A stretch of 64,000 nt of DNA, taken from the NCBI GenBank assembly GCA_030549775.1, contig CM060174.1, positions 53,446,707 to 53,510,706 of the forward strand, in the 5' to 3' direction. Each line of letters opens with the position of its first letter. Positions within the stretch are counted from its first letter, which is position 1. This document shows positions 10,362 to 24,802 of the stretch, in pieces. The DNA is from Tamarix chinensis. Taxonomy: Eukaryota; Streptophyta; Magnoliopsida; Caryophyllales; Tamaricaceae. The position numbers and the translations under genes were made by a program. The notes under the pieces were generated by a model. It was not told the DNA's origin, made no database searches, and worked only from the letters and a program-made list of their open reading frames with translations.

Positions 10362-12989
10362 TGTAACACCCCCAAATTTACTACTGAAAAATTTCGTTTA
10401 ATTAAAAAGGGTTTAGCGGAAGCGAAGAGATAAACTGTAAACTCGAGGGCATTACCGCCACCCTTAGTACCAGATCGGTTCACTCCTATGGTTCCAGTAC
10501 TAAGTGCTAAGGCTAAATAAAGGTAAAATTAAACACGAATCACAATTAAATCACAAGTCATACAGAAATTAGAGTGCGATTTAGGATTACAAACCAAAGA
10601 GTACGTGACTAGGGTTTTTCAAACATAAAGCGTAGTACAAAAAACACAACTAAAATATGACAATACAAGGTCCAATAAAATAAACAAAGTCCGACCGAGT
10701 CGCTCTCGATCCCTAAGTCAGGTTTAGGCTCAACGCTCAGCCCTACCCGATGCCTCGTAAGCACCGTAAGCATCGAAGACATCGCCCCCTACCTGCACAA
10801 ACCCAGTCGGGTCTTCTGCTCGTGGGAATGAGCAGCACCCATGAAACAGGTGATCAGTACGCTACGTACTAAGTAAGGTAATAAACGCACTAAGGCCAAC
10901 ATACACAGAGATACATGACATAGCAGACATGGCATAATTACAGAGATAGCATGTAATAACACAGATAAACAATACCGGTTATAAACCAGATAACTTTTTC
11001 ATTAGATCTCTGATAATTATAATCGATTCACATCATAGTCTTTATCAACCCATGTGAGTGCTGGAACCCCACTATTATAGCTGGTGGAGCGGTCATGAGG
11101 GCCATGCCCAGCCACTATTTTAGTCGGTGGACCGGTCACGAGGGTAACATACCCTGCCACTATTATTTTCCGGTGGACCAGTCTAGCCCTGACTCATAAG
11201 GTGTTCCACTGTAAATATTCGTATATTTCCCATGTCTTATCATTATTATGATTGATTTGTTGAACACGGAATCCCCCACTATTATAGCGGGTGGAACGGT
11301 CACGAGGGCCATGCCCTGCCAATATTTTAGCCGGTGAACCGGTCACGAGGGTAACATACCCTGCCACTATTATTTATCGGTGGACCGGTTTGGGTCCGGC
11401 TCAACATCTTTCTCTGTAAGTGATTAGTGTCTTAACATATTTTATTCAAAATATTTTTACCCTTGACATGCATGGATAGTTATACCCGCACTTATCCTCC
11501 CAGGAGGGCATGCCACATATCTTGAGACTTCTGCACCTCCTAACTTGCCTCGACATCCTTCCCATAACCCACTTTCTCACACCAGGAACCTAACTTCTAA
11601 GTGTGTGGGTCAGGGCCCACCACCTTATACCCCAAGGTCTACTCACCACCTTACCCTAGGGTTTTCACCAGAAGCCCTAATCTAGGCCTATGTGGCCCTT
11701 CCTTTCCTGCCCCCACAACCGACACTGCTATAACGCCTCCCTCAGACTCAACTCTCCCCTCATACCTCGATCCTCCTCGTTTATTTTTATTATTTTCTTT
11801 TTCTTTTTCCACCTTCTCAAATTAGGGTTTCTTCTCCAAACCCTGGTCGATCCCTAGGTACCATTATATTATCCTACGTACTATTTTTCACCTCGAGCCT
11901 CCAAACTCCCAAACAGACTTTTCATTACCTTCCCCACGTCCCAAGGTAACTTTCCATACGTAAGGTTCGCCCCCATGAGGACCTTAACCTCCCCATGCAA
12001 ACCCCTTGATATCTACCATGCCAAACCCTATTATTTCCATGCAAACCCTAGTTCCTCCCATGTAACCTTAATTTCTCCCACTCTTCCATTTTATTTAAAT
12101 CCCTTTTTTCTCGTCCAATCACGGATCACATATTACCTAGGTCATCCTTACCTACGTTAGCCAACTTACTTCCCCTTGGTTATCTTAATTTCTCATTTTT
12201 CTCTTTCATGCCCCCATTCCACAACACCTTATAAAATAATCTAGCATGCTTGTCCTAAGGGTCACATCCCATCACATCATATTTGCAGCATATCCATATT
12301 AGCACATACCAGACAAGAGCACGAGAACATACCTCGGTTCCAAGCTGTGCTACACAATAAAAACAGATAACATATAGAACACAACCTATAAATCATACAA
12401 GGCATCCAAGGCAAGTAAAACACGTAACACACAAGTGGCCTTAGTTACGTCCTTACCTAAAGCGACGTCGGGCTTGAAGCACGCTCCTACAACTCCTTAG
12501 GGTTTTGGTTTGATTCACCTATAAAAGGAAAAATACTAAGGATTAGTTTCCCTCCTGCCAAAAGTACCATTACTTCTTATTTTAGTCTAAGATTAGGATT
12601 GTTATTATTAAAGAGAGTATTATACGTGAAAACTAGGGTTTTTATCTTCAAGTTAGCCCACTAGATATTACTAGCCAAAATATGCTTATTTTAAATATTT
12701 ACTGCCATACTTATAGTATTAAGCCTAATAGCTTTATTCTTATAATAATAGTACTAATACTAGTTATAGCGAAATAATGACAATAATAATAATAATAATG
12801 CTTATAGTGATAGAAACCCTAGCATTTTTTTAAGGCTAAGTCTAATAATAGTATTAGGGTTAAAATAATAATATAATAATTACAATACCAACAAAGTACA
12901 AATATTCCTAAAGATAATAATGATAAAAAGTTTCATTTTGAATAATTATAATATAAGGGTTCAAATGTTTTTGTCACAATAATAGTAAT

Positions 12990-14119
<1,130 letters not shown>

Positions 14120-14815
14120 CCTTAATATTAGTAAAAATTATTAATCACTTGTGCTAAGAAGATTTAGGGGTTGAGGAGGTTAGAACACCACCTAAGGTTA
14201 GTGGTGGAACCGACGGCGGCCCGTGGCGGCGACGGCGGCGGCAATGGAGGAGGAAGAGAGGTGGAAAGATTACTATGTAGGCTAAAGGAGAGGAAGGGGA
14301 GGGGTATTTGAGGTGGAGGAAGGTGCAGCAGGTGAAGGCGGTGGAATGAAGGTAATGGTGTAGCTGGGAGTGGCGGCGCACAGTGGTTGGTGCGGCGACC
14401 GAAGGTGGTGGAAGGTGGTGGAAGGTGGTGGAAGATGGGGGAGGTAAGAGGAGAGGGAGGCAGGGGAAGATGACAGTATGGGAAGGTAGGGCAAGGTTCC
14501 CTGGGTGTTTTGGAGGGCGGAGGAGGTGCTGGTAGCCGCGGGATTGGTGGCGGAAGGCGGCGCGAGGGGCGGCGAGGGGCTGGAGAAGGCTAATCGGGTT
14601 GGCAACTTTGCACGGCCGGGGTCGCACGTGCAGGGAAAGACAAGGGGAAATGGTGGTTTGATTTCATAGAGGGAAGTGCAGGGATGGTCTTGGTGGGCGG
14701 CGTTTGATGCGGTGGTCACTGGCGACGGCGGATTAAGCGTCTATTTGGGCGCGTCGAGAGGCAAGGTTTCTAGGCTTGCGAAAAAGTGAGCTTGATTATG
14801 GATGCCCAGGGAGTG

Positions 14816-14823
14816 TATTTATA
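14816..14823 (-). promoter_or_regulatory. TATA box of A4
   Basis: The motif is TATAAATA on the minus strand. The sequence around it (GGCC, TATAAATA, then a conserved CATAATCAAGC-like stretch) is shared with A6 at 28967-28974. The distance from the sense start is 845 bp here, 1002 in A5, 855 in A6 and 785 in A9. The conservation in sequence and place supports a promoter and fixes the sense of the family. Confidence 0.65.
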
Positions 14824-15668
14824 GGCCAATTGAGGGGGAAGATGACAATAGAAGAAGAAGACAAGCAAGGTAGGTGTGGCAGGCTGCCGACCGGTGGTGG
14901 CAGGCGACGCATGCCTTACGAATTGCAAGGCACGTTTGGCTCGGGGTGGGGAAAAGGAAAGGATGGGGCACGCATGAGGGAGCTATGAGGTTTGTTGGGG
15001 TCGAAAAAGGGAAAGAAAATGACAGCGAGAGCAAGGGAAGACGGTAGGGAGTTAGACTGGTGGTTGCCGGCAAAAATCGGGGTTGCAGGTCGAGGCTGGG
15101 GGAAGAAGACAGGGCGGGGTGGACTGGTCGGTCTAGGGGACAGAAAGAAAAGAAAAAGGAGGACGGTCCGGTCGGCTGGGGGACGGGTGACGAAGGAAGG
15201 CTGGGGCGGATTGGGCTGCACGAGCCGGGGAAGGGAAAGGGATCTGGGCCAACAGGCTGGGCCAAACCAGGGGAGATGGAAAAATAAGTAAAGGAGGAAG
15301 AAAGAAAAAGGAAAAGAACGGAGAAAAGGAAAATGGAAAATGGAAAAATGATAAAATGGTTGGGTTGGGGTATTTGATCCTTATATATTTATATATTTAA
15401 GTTGGATATTTAATTTTAATAATAATTATTTTAATTATAATAATTAAATTTATTTTTAGATTAATTGGGCTATTTTGGATAAATTTTCCTTAACTTCCAT
15501 TTTAATTAGTAAAATTTCCAAAATTTTCTAAAGAATTTATTTATTATTTTCTCTTTACTTTCCTCAATTAATTTCCTCTTTATTTAATAAAATAATTTAT
15601 TTTCTAAATTTTCCTAATAAAACATTATTTTGCCATAATTTCTAAATTAGGATTTTTGGGTTATTTCA

Positions 15669-18050
15669 ATGATCCTGACCACTATTATCACTAGTAGGCC
15701 CGTACATATAATACAATAGAGGGCACAACGCTCCTGGCCACTATTATCACCGATGGACTGGTAAATATAATCCATTCCATGTCAAAACGCTCTTAGCCAC
15801 TATTATCACCAGTAGACCGGTACATGAAATCCACATGATCCCAACGTACTTGGTGTTTCATTGTAAGTAATTAATGTCTTTCCATTTAATTATCACATAT
15901 TTTTATTTTATTTACTCGAGGAAGAGATCATGAACTCGAAGACACAAAGGTGCACTAGTCATAATAGAGCTCAAGAGTAGCACACTATCCTATCGACTAT
16001 CAACCCAAGGACGCAAAAGTATCCAGGTCACACTGCTACATGAAGGTACATAATATCCTACCGACAAGGACACCTAATCCATAAGTATACGGACCCCTAA
16101 TTAGGTCCGTAGAGATAAACAGAGTAAAATGTAAGGCCTGGCTAGGGCACTAAGGTATACCAGCAAAATCCAGAATAATTGAGGGCTAAACCACGTCTTT
16201 AGGGTAGCAACCCTTAAAGAGCCACCATTCTCAATCTCGAGGTCTTTCATTTTCATTATTGGTATTTTAATTAAGGTCACCACGAGAAACACATACTAAT
16301 CACATACTTAACCATTTTTATTGTTTCCAATATTATGAAGTAACCAAAATCAGGCTTATTGTTAATGTCAACATAAGAAATCGATTAAGGCCATCCTAGG
16401 CTCCAACACTCACACCTAGGCACCATGGGTCAAAATAACCCCAAATGCCCCTAAGGCTAAGGTTACCTCTTTACCATCCACTTCCATCACATAACTTATT
16501 TTTATTTATCACATGCTATAAAAAAATAACAACACACCATAATTAAATTATTGATCGTGAAGGCAATACCCAAAATGACCATTTTACTTATAAAACCCTA
16601 ACATGCACCACTAGAACAACCAACACACATTCTCATTCTTAATCAACAATTAATGCACTTCTAACATGTTTATGAGAATAACAACATAGCATACTCCAAT
16701 TTATCAAGTTACCCCTAAACCATGCATATTCGTTATGATACTCTCTAAATTACCAAAATACCTGTAGGCCTTATAATGTTCATAATCATGCTTGAACATG
16801 TGATACTAAGGCAATAACTCCTATTATCATACATAACATCAATTTAAAGCTATAATGCATGTTTATTAGACCAACCACCATATTACATGTAAAACTACCA
16901 AAATGCTCCTAGATCATATGTTAATGATTATCATGCTCAAATAAGTGATACTAAGATAATAAAGCCCTATTATCATATCTAACATCAATTTATACTTATT
17001 ATGTATGTTTATTAGACTAATCACCATATTACATGTAAAATTACCAACATGCACCTAGGTCATTTAATATTAGTAATTATACCCCACATGCATTACGAAC
17101 ACCACAAAACTTCTATTATTGCTATTACCACCAATTATTGCTTACCATGCATATTTATTTAGGTACCCCCCCCCTTTCACCTATAAAATTACTAAAATGC
17201 CCCTAAGTCATAAAATATTAATAATCATGTCCAACCATGCATTACTAAAACCACAAACCCCTAGTATCATACTTAGCACCGATTATTACTTACTATCCAT
17301 ATTTATTTAGGTAACCCCTATTTCACATATAAAATTACTAAAATGCCCCTAGATCATAAACTATTAATAATCATTCACAACCATGCATTACTAATACCAT
17401 AAACCCCTATTATCATACTTAGCACCGATTATTACTTACCATGTATTTTGATTAGGAAAATCCCCATTTTAGATGCAAAATTACCAAAATACCCCTAGAA
17501 CATGTAATATTATTATTCATGATGGAACATGTATTTTCAATGCCACAAACCCCTATTATCATTTTAACCCCACATAACACTTAGCATGCACTTTTATTAA
17601 AATGATCACCACCATACATTAAAATTAATAAAATACCCTTAGGCCATAGAATATTGATATTTCCACTAACACATATATTTATAATACACCAAACTCACAT
17701 CTCCATTCTTAGCAACATATATAACACATTAGTCATCCCAATTAGGGTTAAAGAACACCATGGTTCCAAATGACCAAATTGCCCATAGGGCTCATAATAG
17801 TATTATTTTCACTATAAGTGTCCATACTCACTTAGCATAGCATATATATACACTTAACACCCATCATCCCTTTCTTAATCACCCTTTCACACATATCACA
17901 TCATATATAAGATAGATTTTCTTTCTATTTTCTAAGATAACATTAATAATCATGGGATTGTTAGTAAAACATCATATTTGGATAAATCACATACCAAAAA
18001 CCCTAGTATGCTAACATACAATAATCCATACATTTTTGTGGGGTATAACG
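15669..18050 (-). mobile_element. Element A3, right segment (far end uncertain)
   Basis: After the ATGAT copy the CCACTATTATCACC...GGAC repeats of A3 resume (15675-15830), followed by AATTAATGTCTT as in the other copies. The rest is occupied by a tandem array (16430-17830) and AT-rich sequence. The far terminus could not be fixed: a GGGGTAT string near 18043 may be it, but no duplication of the bases before 9380 was found. No gene is seen. Confidence 0.45.
16430..17830. repeat. Tandem array, period about 145 bp, roughly nine diverged units
   Basis: A core like ACCAAAATGCCCCTAGGTCA recurs near 16751, 16907, 17043, 17190, 17335, 17483, 17622 and 17785, at intervals of about 136-165 bp. Each core is followed by a CATGCATT-type stretch and CCCTATTATCAT. 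The units share order but have diverged by substitutions and small indels. Confidence 0.75.
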
Positions 18051-18394
18051 GTTGGCTTATTTCTAGCAAAAACCAACTTTACTGGTATTTGATTTAAATT
18101 ACTTAAGCTCCATTTAATAAAATTTTGTACTTAAAATAATATCACAAGTGAAGTATTAATATTAGATAAGTAAAAGAATGATTTTTTTAAAAAATATTTA
18201 TTAACTATAATATTACCAAACTACCTTATATCTTAATATTATCTAAAAATACATACCAAAAAATCATAGTATAACTACCTTAATAATTTCATGCTTTATC
18301 TTCAAGTGAGATCCTGAGAGGTCTCGATGCCATACCAACTCTATACATTGATTATGTACTATGGGCTATCGATACTAAACGGTTTGGTTACCTA

Positions 18395-18531
18395 GGTAGT
18401 TGGCTTTAGCATGGACTTATCTCCATATTGGTTGGCTTTGGCCTAGACTTATGTCCATTTTGGTGATTGGTTTTGGCCTGGACTTATGTCCACTTGGTGA
18501 TTAGCTTTGGCCTAGACTTTATGTCCCTTTA
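18395..18531 (+). repeat. Short tandem repeat, about 37 bp x 4
   Basis: Four imperfect copies of TTGGCTTTGGCCTAGACTTA followed by TGTCC. It lies between A3 and the A5 insertion point, and may belong to the left LTR of G2 or to A3. Confidence 0.7.
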
Positions 18532-20269
18532 ACCATGAATTAGCATTTCATAATTATCCCATAAATTATCCAAAAATTCATCATTAATTGTAACACCCCA
18601 AAATTCACTATTTATTTTTTAAGTGGAAGCACTTAAATTAAAACCCGTGAATTCTAGGGATGTCACCACCACACTTAGTACCAGACTGACTCACTCCGAC
18701 CATTCCAATACCATGTGCTAAGGCTAAAAATGATTATTTTCAAATTTAAACCGAGGGTTCATAAAAAGAAATAGAAAGGTCATAACATAGAAATCAGAGT
18801 ACAAAATTAAAATTCCTCGGAGGGAATAATGTCTACAAACATTAATATTTAATTTAGGAAAATCTAATACAGAAAAGAAACATCATAAAGAAATAGAATG
18901 ACATAAGAGAGAAGCTGGCCATGTTGCTCCGATCATCGAACCAAACCCATGATCAACACTCAGCCCCGCCTGATACCTCATGGACATGGAAGGCATCAAA
19001 AAAACATCTCCTACCTGCAACACGTCAGATGGGCCTCCAGCTCGTGGGAATGAGCGGCACCCATGAAAGGAGTGGTTAGTATGCTACATACTGAGTAAGT
19101 TAATAGTGCACTAAGGCCGACACACAAAGCCACATAAATCATGCAGAATAATAAAAAGAGTATAATAAAGGCATATGAACATTCAGGTGAATATACAAAG
19201 GTCCGATTATAGTCCGAATTAATTACTTAATTAATCTCTTGCCGAAATTCTTTTCAGGTCATGCTCTTTATCAAGTTCACACGAGTATGGGAACCCCGCT
19301 ATTTTAGCCGGTGGATTGGTCTCTAGGGCACTCTGATGCCTAGCCACTATTCTAGCGGATGGATCAGACACTTAGGGTAACATACCCTAACCACTATTTT
19401 ATGTCGGTGCATCGGTCTGGCCCCTGCTTGCATGGTATTCCACTATAAGTATTAGTGTATTTTACGTGTCTTAGCAAACTATAGGGTTTGGTTTATTAAG
19501 CTTGGGATCCCCCACTATTGTAACCAGTGGATCGGATAACATAGGGCAACATGCCCTAACTACTATTATATGTCGGTGGATTGGTCTCCAGGAAACCTTG
19601 GTACGTGGCCACTATTATGCCGGTGGATCGGTCTGGGCCTGGCTCAATACTCTTTCACTTTATATGATTAATGTCTTAAGTATCTTATTCAGAAATTTTC
19701 ACCCTAGACACGCATGGCTAACTCCCTCTGCGCTTATCCTCCAAAAGGACCTGTCTTACATCATAAGACTCCTGCACCTCCCAACTTGCCCCAACATCAT
19801 TTCCTCCATATTCTATCTCATATTAGAAGTCCAAATCAGAAGTATATGGGTTAAGGCCCACTACCTTACACTTCCAAGTCCACTCAACACCTCACTCTAG
19901 GGTTCTATCCCAAAAACCCTAATTTAAGCCTAAGTGGCCCATCCTACTCCATCTCACATAACCCAAATCATTTTAACACTCCACACATCATAACCCATGG
20001 ATTCCACCCTCATACTCACACTTCCATCACCAAGTACGCATATGACCACCAAAACCCTAAGTAACCACACCAAACCCTAGCTCGATCTCCTACGTAACCT
20101 TATACGAACCCACGTATTATTTTTCATTCAAACCATTCCAACACCCAAACAACCCTTCCATTACCTTCTTTACATCCCAAATTAACTCTTCATACGTAAA
20201 CCTTACTCCCATGCAGACGCTAACCTTCCCATGCACACCTTTGAACTTTTTCATGCAAACCCCAAAACT

Positions 20270-20630
20270 CCCACGTGAAAACCTAGATTCACCCATGTAA
20301 ACCCTAGATCCATCCATACAAAAACCTAGATTCCTCTATGCCAAACCAAAAATTCCTCCATGTAAAACCCTAGATTGTCCCATGCACTACCTTAGAATCT
20401 CCCATGTAAAACCATAGATTCTGCCATGCAAAACCCTAGATTCCCCCATGCACATCCATAGATTCTTCCATGCAAAACCCTAGATTCTTCCCTATGTACT
20501 TATATTCTCCCATACAAAACCATAGATTCTCCCATACAAAGCCATATACCCTCCCATTCACAACCATAGATTAGATTCTCCTATGCGAAACCAAAAATTT
20601 TCCCACACAAAGCCCTAGATTCTTCCACTC
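20270..20630 (-). repeat. About 15 units of a 25-29 bp repeat with AAACCCTAG cores
   Basis: Units follow the pattern CCATGCAAAACCCTAGATTC with variants. Four units keep AAACCCTAG exactly (near 20299, 20367, 20433 and 20477) and others read AAACCATAG. The core resembles the plant telo-box AAACCCTA. Confidence 0.75.
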
Positions 20631-21359
20631 TTTTATTTTATTTAAAATCCCTATTTTATTCTTCCACTCATGGATCATTAAAATACTTAGGTTAACTTAC
20701 ATCCCTTGGTCAACTTACTCACCTTGGTCAAGTTATTCCCCTTTTGTCAACTTACTCCCCTTGGTCAACCTCTTTCCCTTTTGGTCAAGTTACTCCCCTT
20801 GGTCAACTTCTTTCTCCATTCTCCTTTTTCACCCTTTCCCCCACATAATACCACATTAAACATCCTCACATGCATGTCTTAAAGGGTCACAACACATTGC
20901 ATCACATTCCACAACACTTCACCACATATACATATCAACATATTCAATAAGAAGGTACGTAAGCATGCCTTAATTCCACGCTACTCCATAAATAAAGTAG
21001 TCAACTAATATCACATGATACACAACACGACATTATACAAGGCAATCCAAGCATATAATACACATAACACACATAAGGCCTTAGTTACATCCTTACCCAA
21101 AATGACACCGGTCTTGGAGCACGCTCCTACGCCTCCTTAAGACTTTGACTAGTCTCACCTATATGGGGGAAAAGCTAAAGATTAGATTCCCTCCTACTAA
21201 AATACTATTATTTACTAATTTATTCTAAGACTAGGTTTTTGATAAAATAATAACATATTAATAATAATGATATTAATTAATTACTAATTTTGCTAAAGAT
21301 ATAAGAAATAATAGTAATAATGTAAAAGTTGATAATATAAGGTTTGGATATTTAACTCT

Positions 21360-22150
<791 letters not shown>

Positions 22151-23841
22151 AATTGAAATAAGTGAAATAAAATGAAATAAAATAATTAAGGCTAGTATAA
22201 ATAGTGAATATGGGTTTAGAGGGTTTAGGGTTCCACCTTAGGCTGGTGGTGACAGGCGACACCGATGGTGGTGCACAGCGATGGCGGCGGTGGCCGGAAA
22301 AAGAAAAGAAAAGGGGAAAAGTTGAGGGATGGGAAGAGGAGAGGGAGAATGAAGATGGAAGTAAGGGTGTTTGTGACTGCCTAGTAGGCGAGGAGTAGAA
22401 TGAGGGTGGCGGTGCATGGCGGCGGTGGTGGTGGCTGAATGGGGAAGAAGAAAAGAAAGAGAAGAGGAGAGGGAGGAAGAGGAAAAGGAGAGTAGGGGAA
22501 GATAGAGGAGGGTTTGTAGGTAGTTTTAGGAGGTAAAGAGGCAGTGGTAGCGGCAGGATTGGTGGTTAAAGACGGCGCGAAGGGCGGCGAATGAGGAAGA
22601 AGGGGTTGGTCGAGGGGGCTACTTTGCACAACCGGGGTGGCATGTGCAAGGACAATCAAGGGAGATGGGCGGCACAATTAGTTAGAGGGCAGTGTAGGGA
22701 GGACTTAGGTGGGTAGAGCAGGCGGCGAAGTTGGCCAACGGCGGTAGATGAAGCGTCTGAAATGGCAGCGGTGCACAGAAGTGATTTTGCTAAGTTGTGG
22801 GGAAAATTTCTGAGATCAGGCTAGTTATGGCTATTTATAGAGTTTAAATGAGAGGGTAAGTTTTGTGGGTCGGTGAGGAAATAGGGAAAGTAGGGTTAGG
22901 TTTCATGGGCGGTGTCATTTGGTGGACAAAAATTTAGGTCGTGGCAGGGAAGTTTGTGCAAGAAAAGGTAATTCGTGTGCGAGAAGGCAGGGAGGTGGAT
23001 TGGGTCATGCTGACTAGCGAGTTAGGGGAAAGAGAAAGGAGAGTAACAGACGGTCAAAGGAGTGTGGCCGGTGGTGAAAAACCAGGGGCTTTGGGGCAGC
23101 GTCGCAAGCCAACGGGGGAAGAAGAAGGAAGGACGAAGAAGACCCGAGGATCGGTGGCCTAGGAGAAAAGAAAAGAAAGAAGAAGAATCTGACGGCTTAA
23201 TGGGGACAAATAATTGACACGCGGCGTTTAGGAGATGGGCCACATCGAAGGAGAAACGGAGGGGAAAGTTTGGGCCATGGGAAGACAGGCTCAGGCGCCA
23301 AAAAAGAAAAAGAAAGACGGAAAAGAAGGATTGGGTCGCGAACGAGCCCGAATCAGGAAGGAGAAAGAAAAAGGAAAGAAGAAGAAAGAAAAGGAAAAAG
23401 GAAAGAGGAAAAGGAGAAAAAGAAAAATAGTGGGTTGGGTTAATTAAATTAATTAGGATATTTGGGATAATTAAAAATAATAATATTTAAATCCCTTTTT
23501 AGGCTAATTTAGGATTTTTAAAAGTTTTTTTATAAATTCCATTTTAATTAGAAAATCACTCTAATTTTCTCCAATTAAATTATTTATAACATTCCTATTA
23601 ATTTGGACCTATTTATTCCCTCTTACTTAAATAAAATAATTTATTTAATTAATTCCCAAAATAAAATCCTTAATTAGCTAAAATACCCAAATTGCTTTCT
23701 AATTAAAATATTTATAAATTTCTTATTGATCTACCCTAATTAATTCCCTTTTATTTAATAAAAATAATTAATTTAATTAATCTTTCTAATAAAACCTTAT
23801 CTAATTATAATTCTCAAAATTACAATTTTTGGGGCATTTCA

Positions 23842-24150
23842 TTAATACCCACAGAAAATCATTTATTAAAACTTAATTGAAATTATGAAAACAAAAGATC
23901 CAAATCCAAAACTCTAACCCTCGAGTTCATCTAACTCTTCTCCTTGTTTTGATTAATTATTGTATGGTGTACATTACTTTTTTTTATTTATTATGCTTCC
24001 AATAAGCACAAAAATATCTATCAAAGCCTTTTTTTATTCATATATATCACACACCAAAAGTTATATATACAAAAATTGAGTTTTTCTTCACATAATCAAC
24101 ATCTTCTATCAAGATTCAACCAAGACTTCATCAAGAAATCATCAAGAATC
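23842..24150 (+). repeat. 5' LTR of G2, part right of A5
   Basis: AACTCTAACCCTCGAG and TTTTGATTAATT here match AGCTCTAACCCTCTAG and TTTTGATTAAAT near 32190-32240. The sequence on either side of A5 (CATCATTAAT, then ACCC) matches the uninterrupted run CATCATTAATATCCC at 32120, so A5 landed inside this LTR. The left part must lie before 18589; its start is not fixed. Confidence 0.65.
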
Positions 24151-24199
24151 CTCTAAATTGAAGGAATTCTGTCTTAATTTATAGTAGAGGGAAAGTTTT

Positions 24200-24797
24200 G
24201 GATTCATGGACATAGATATGTCAAAAATGAACCAAAACATTGAAAAATATGATAGATTTGATTTATTGGTGATTCAAATTCAACAACTTACTCAAGCAAT
24301 TCCCAATTAAGATGAGAGAAATAATGATATTTAAACTAGAACTAAAGAGGGTCTCTATAATTATGTTGAGTCTTGAAATTGAGGAGGAGTATAAGAGAGA
24401 AGAATTCAGTAAGATAGAGCGTATGAAATTCCACCATTTGGAGGTAACTTATTTGAATATGATGATGATGAGAACATTAGCAATAATTAGAAAGGCATAT
24501 CAACTTTAAAAAGACCTTATGATGATGGAGAGAAAGGTATTAGATTTTTTATATCTAAGTTTGAAGGCAGTATGGATCCCAAATTCTATCTATAATGGAA
24601 AAAACCATGGAGGTTATTTTTAAGTTCTAAGAGCTAGATGATAAGAGACGTTGCAAGTTTATGGTTTTAAAGCTCAACAAATATGCTATAGTATAGTTCA
24701 ATAATTTGAAAAAGACCTAGAATAGAGAAGGCAAGTCTAAGATCAATTCTTGGAAAAATGTGAAGAAGCATCTTCTGAGGAATTTTGTGCCATGAGA
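24200..24797 (+). pseudogene. gag relic of G2, part 1
   Basis: The plus strand has an acidic N-terminal segment (24312-24509), then KFEGSMDPKFYL and a W-K-K segment near 24556-24610, then a REGKSKINSWKNVKKHLLRN-like stretch near 24725-24790. These are the conserved gag phrases of plant gypsy elements. Stops and frame changes occur. It is cut by A6. Confidence 0.78.
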
Positions 24798-24802
24798 TTA
24801 CG

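Noticed and set aside
14154..15291. Overlapping 100-157 codon frames on both strands in the GC-rich part of A4, and the similar frames in A5 (22204-23447) and A6 (28483-29283)
   Set aside because: They lie in the LTR leader and in purine/pyrimidine-skewed blocks, are Pro/Ser/Leu- or Gly/Arg/Lys-rich, and do not stay open in the same frame between copies.
16430..17830. Regularly spaced repeats considered as a CRISPR-like array
   Set aside because: Units are contiguous and diverged over their whole length, with no constant repeat and unique spacer pattern, and this is a plant genome.
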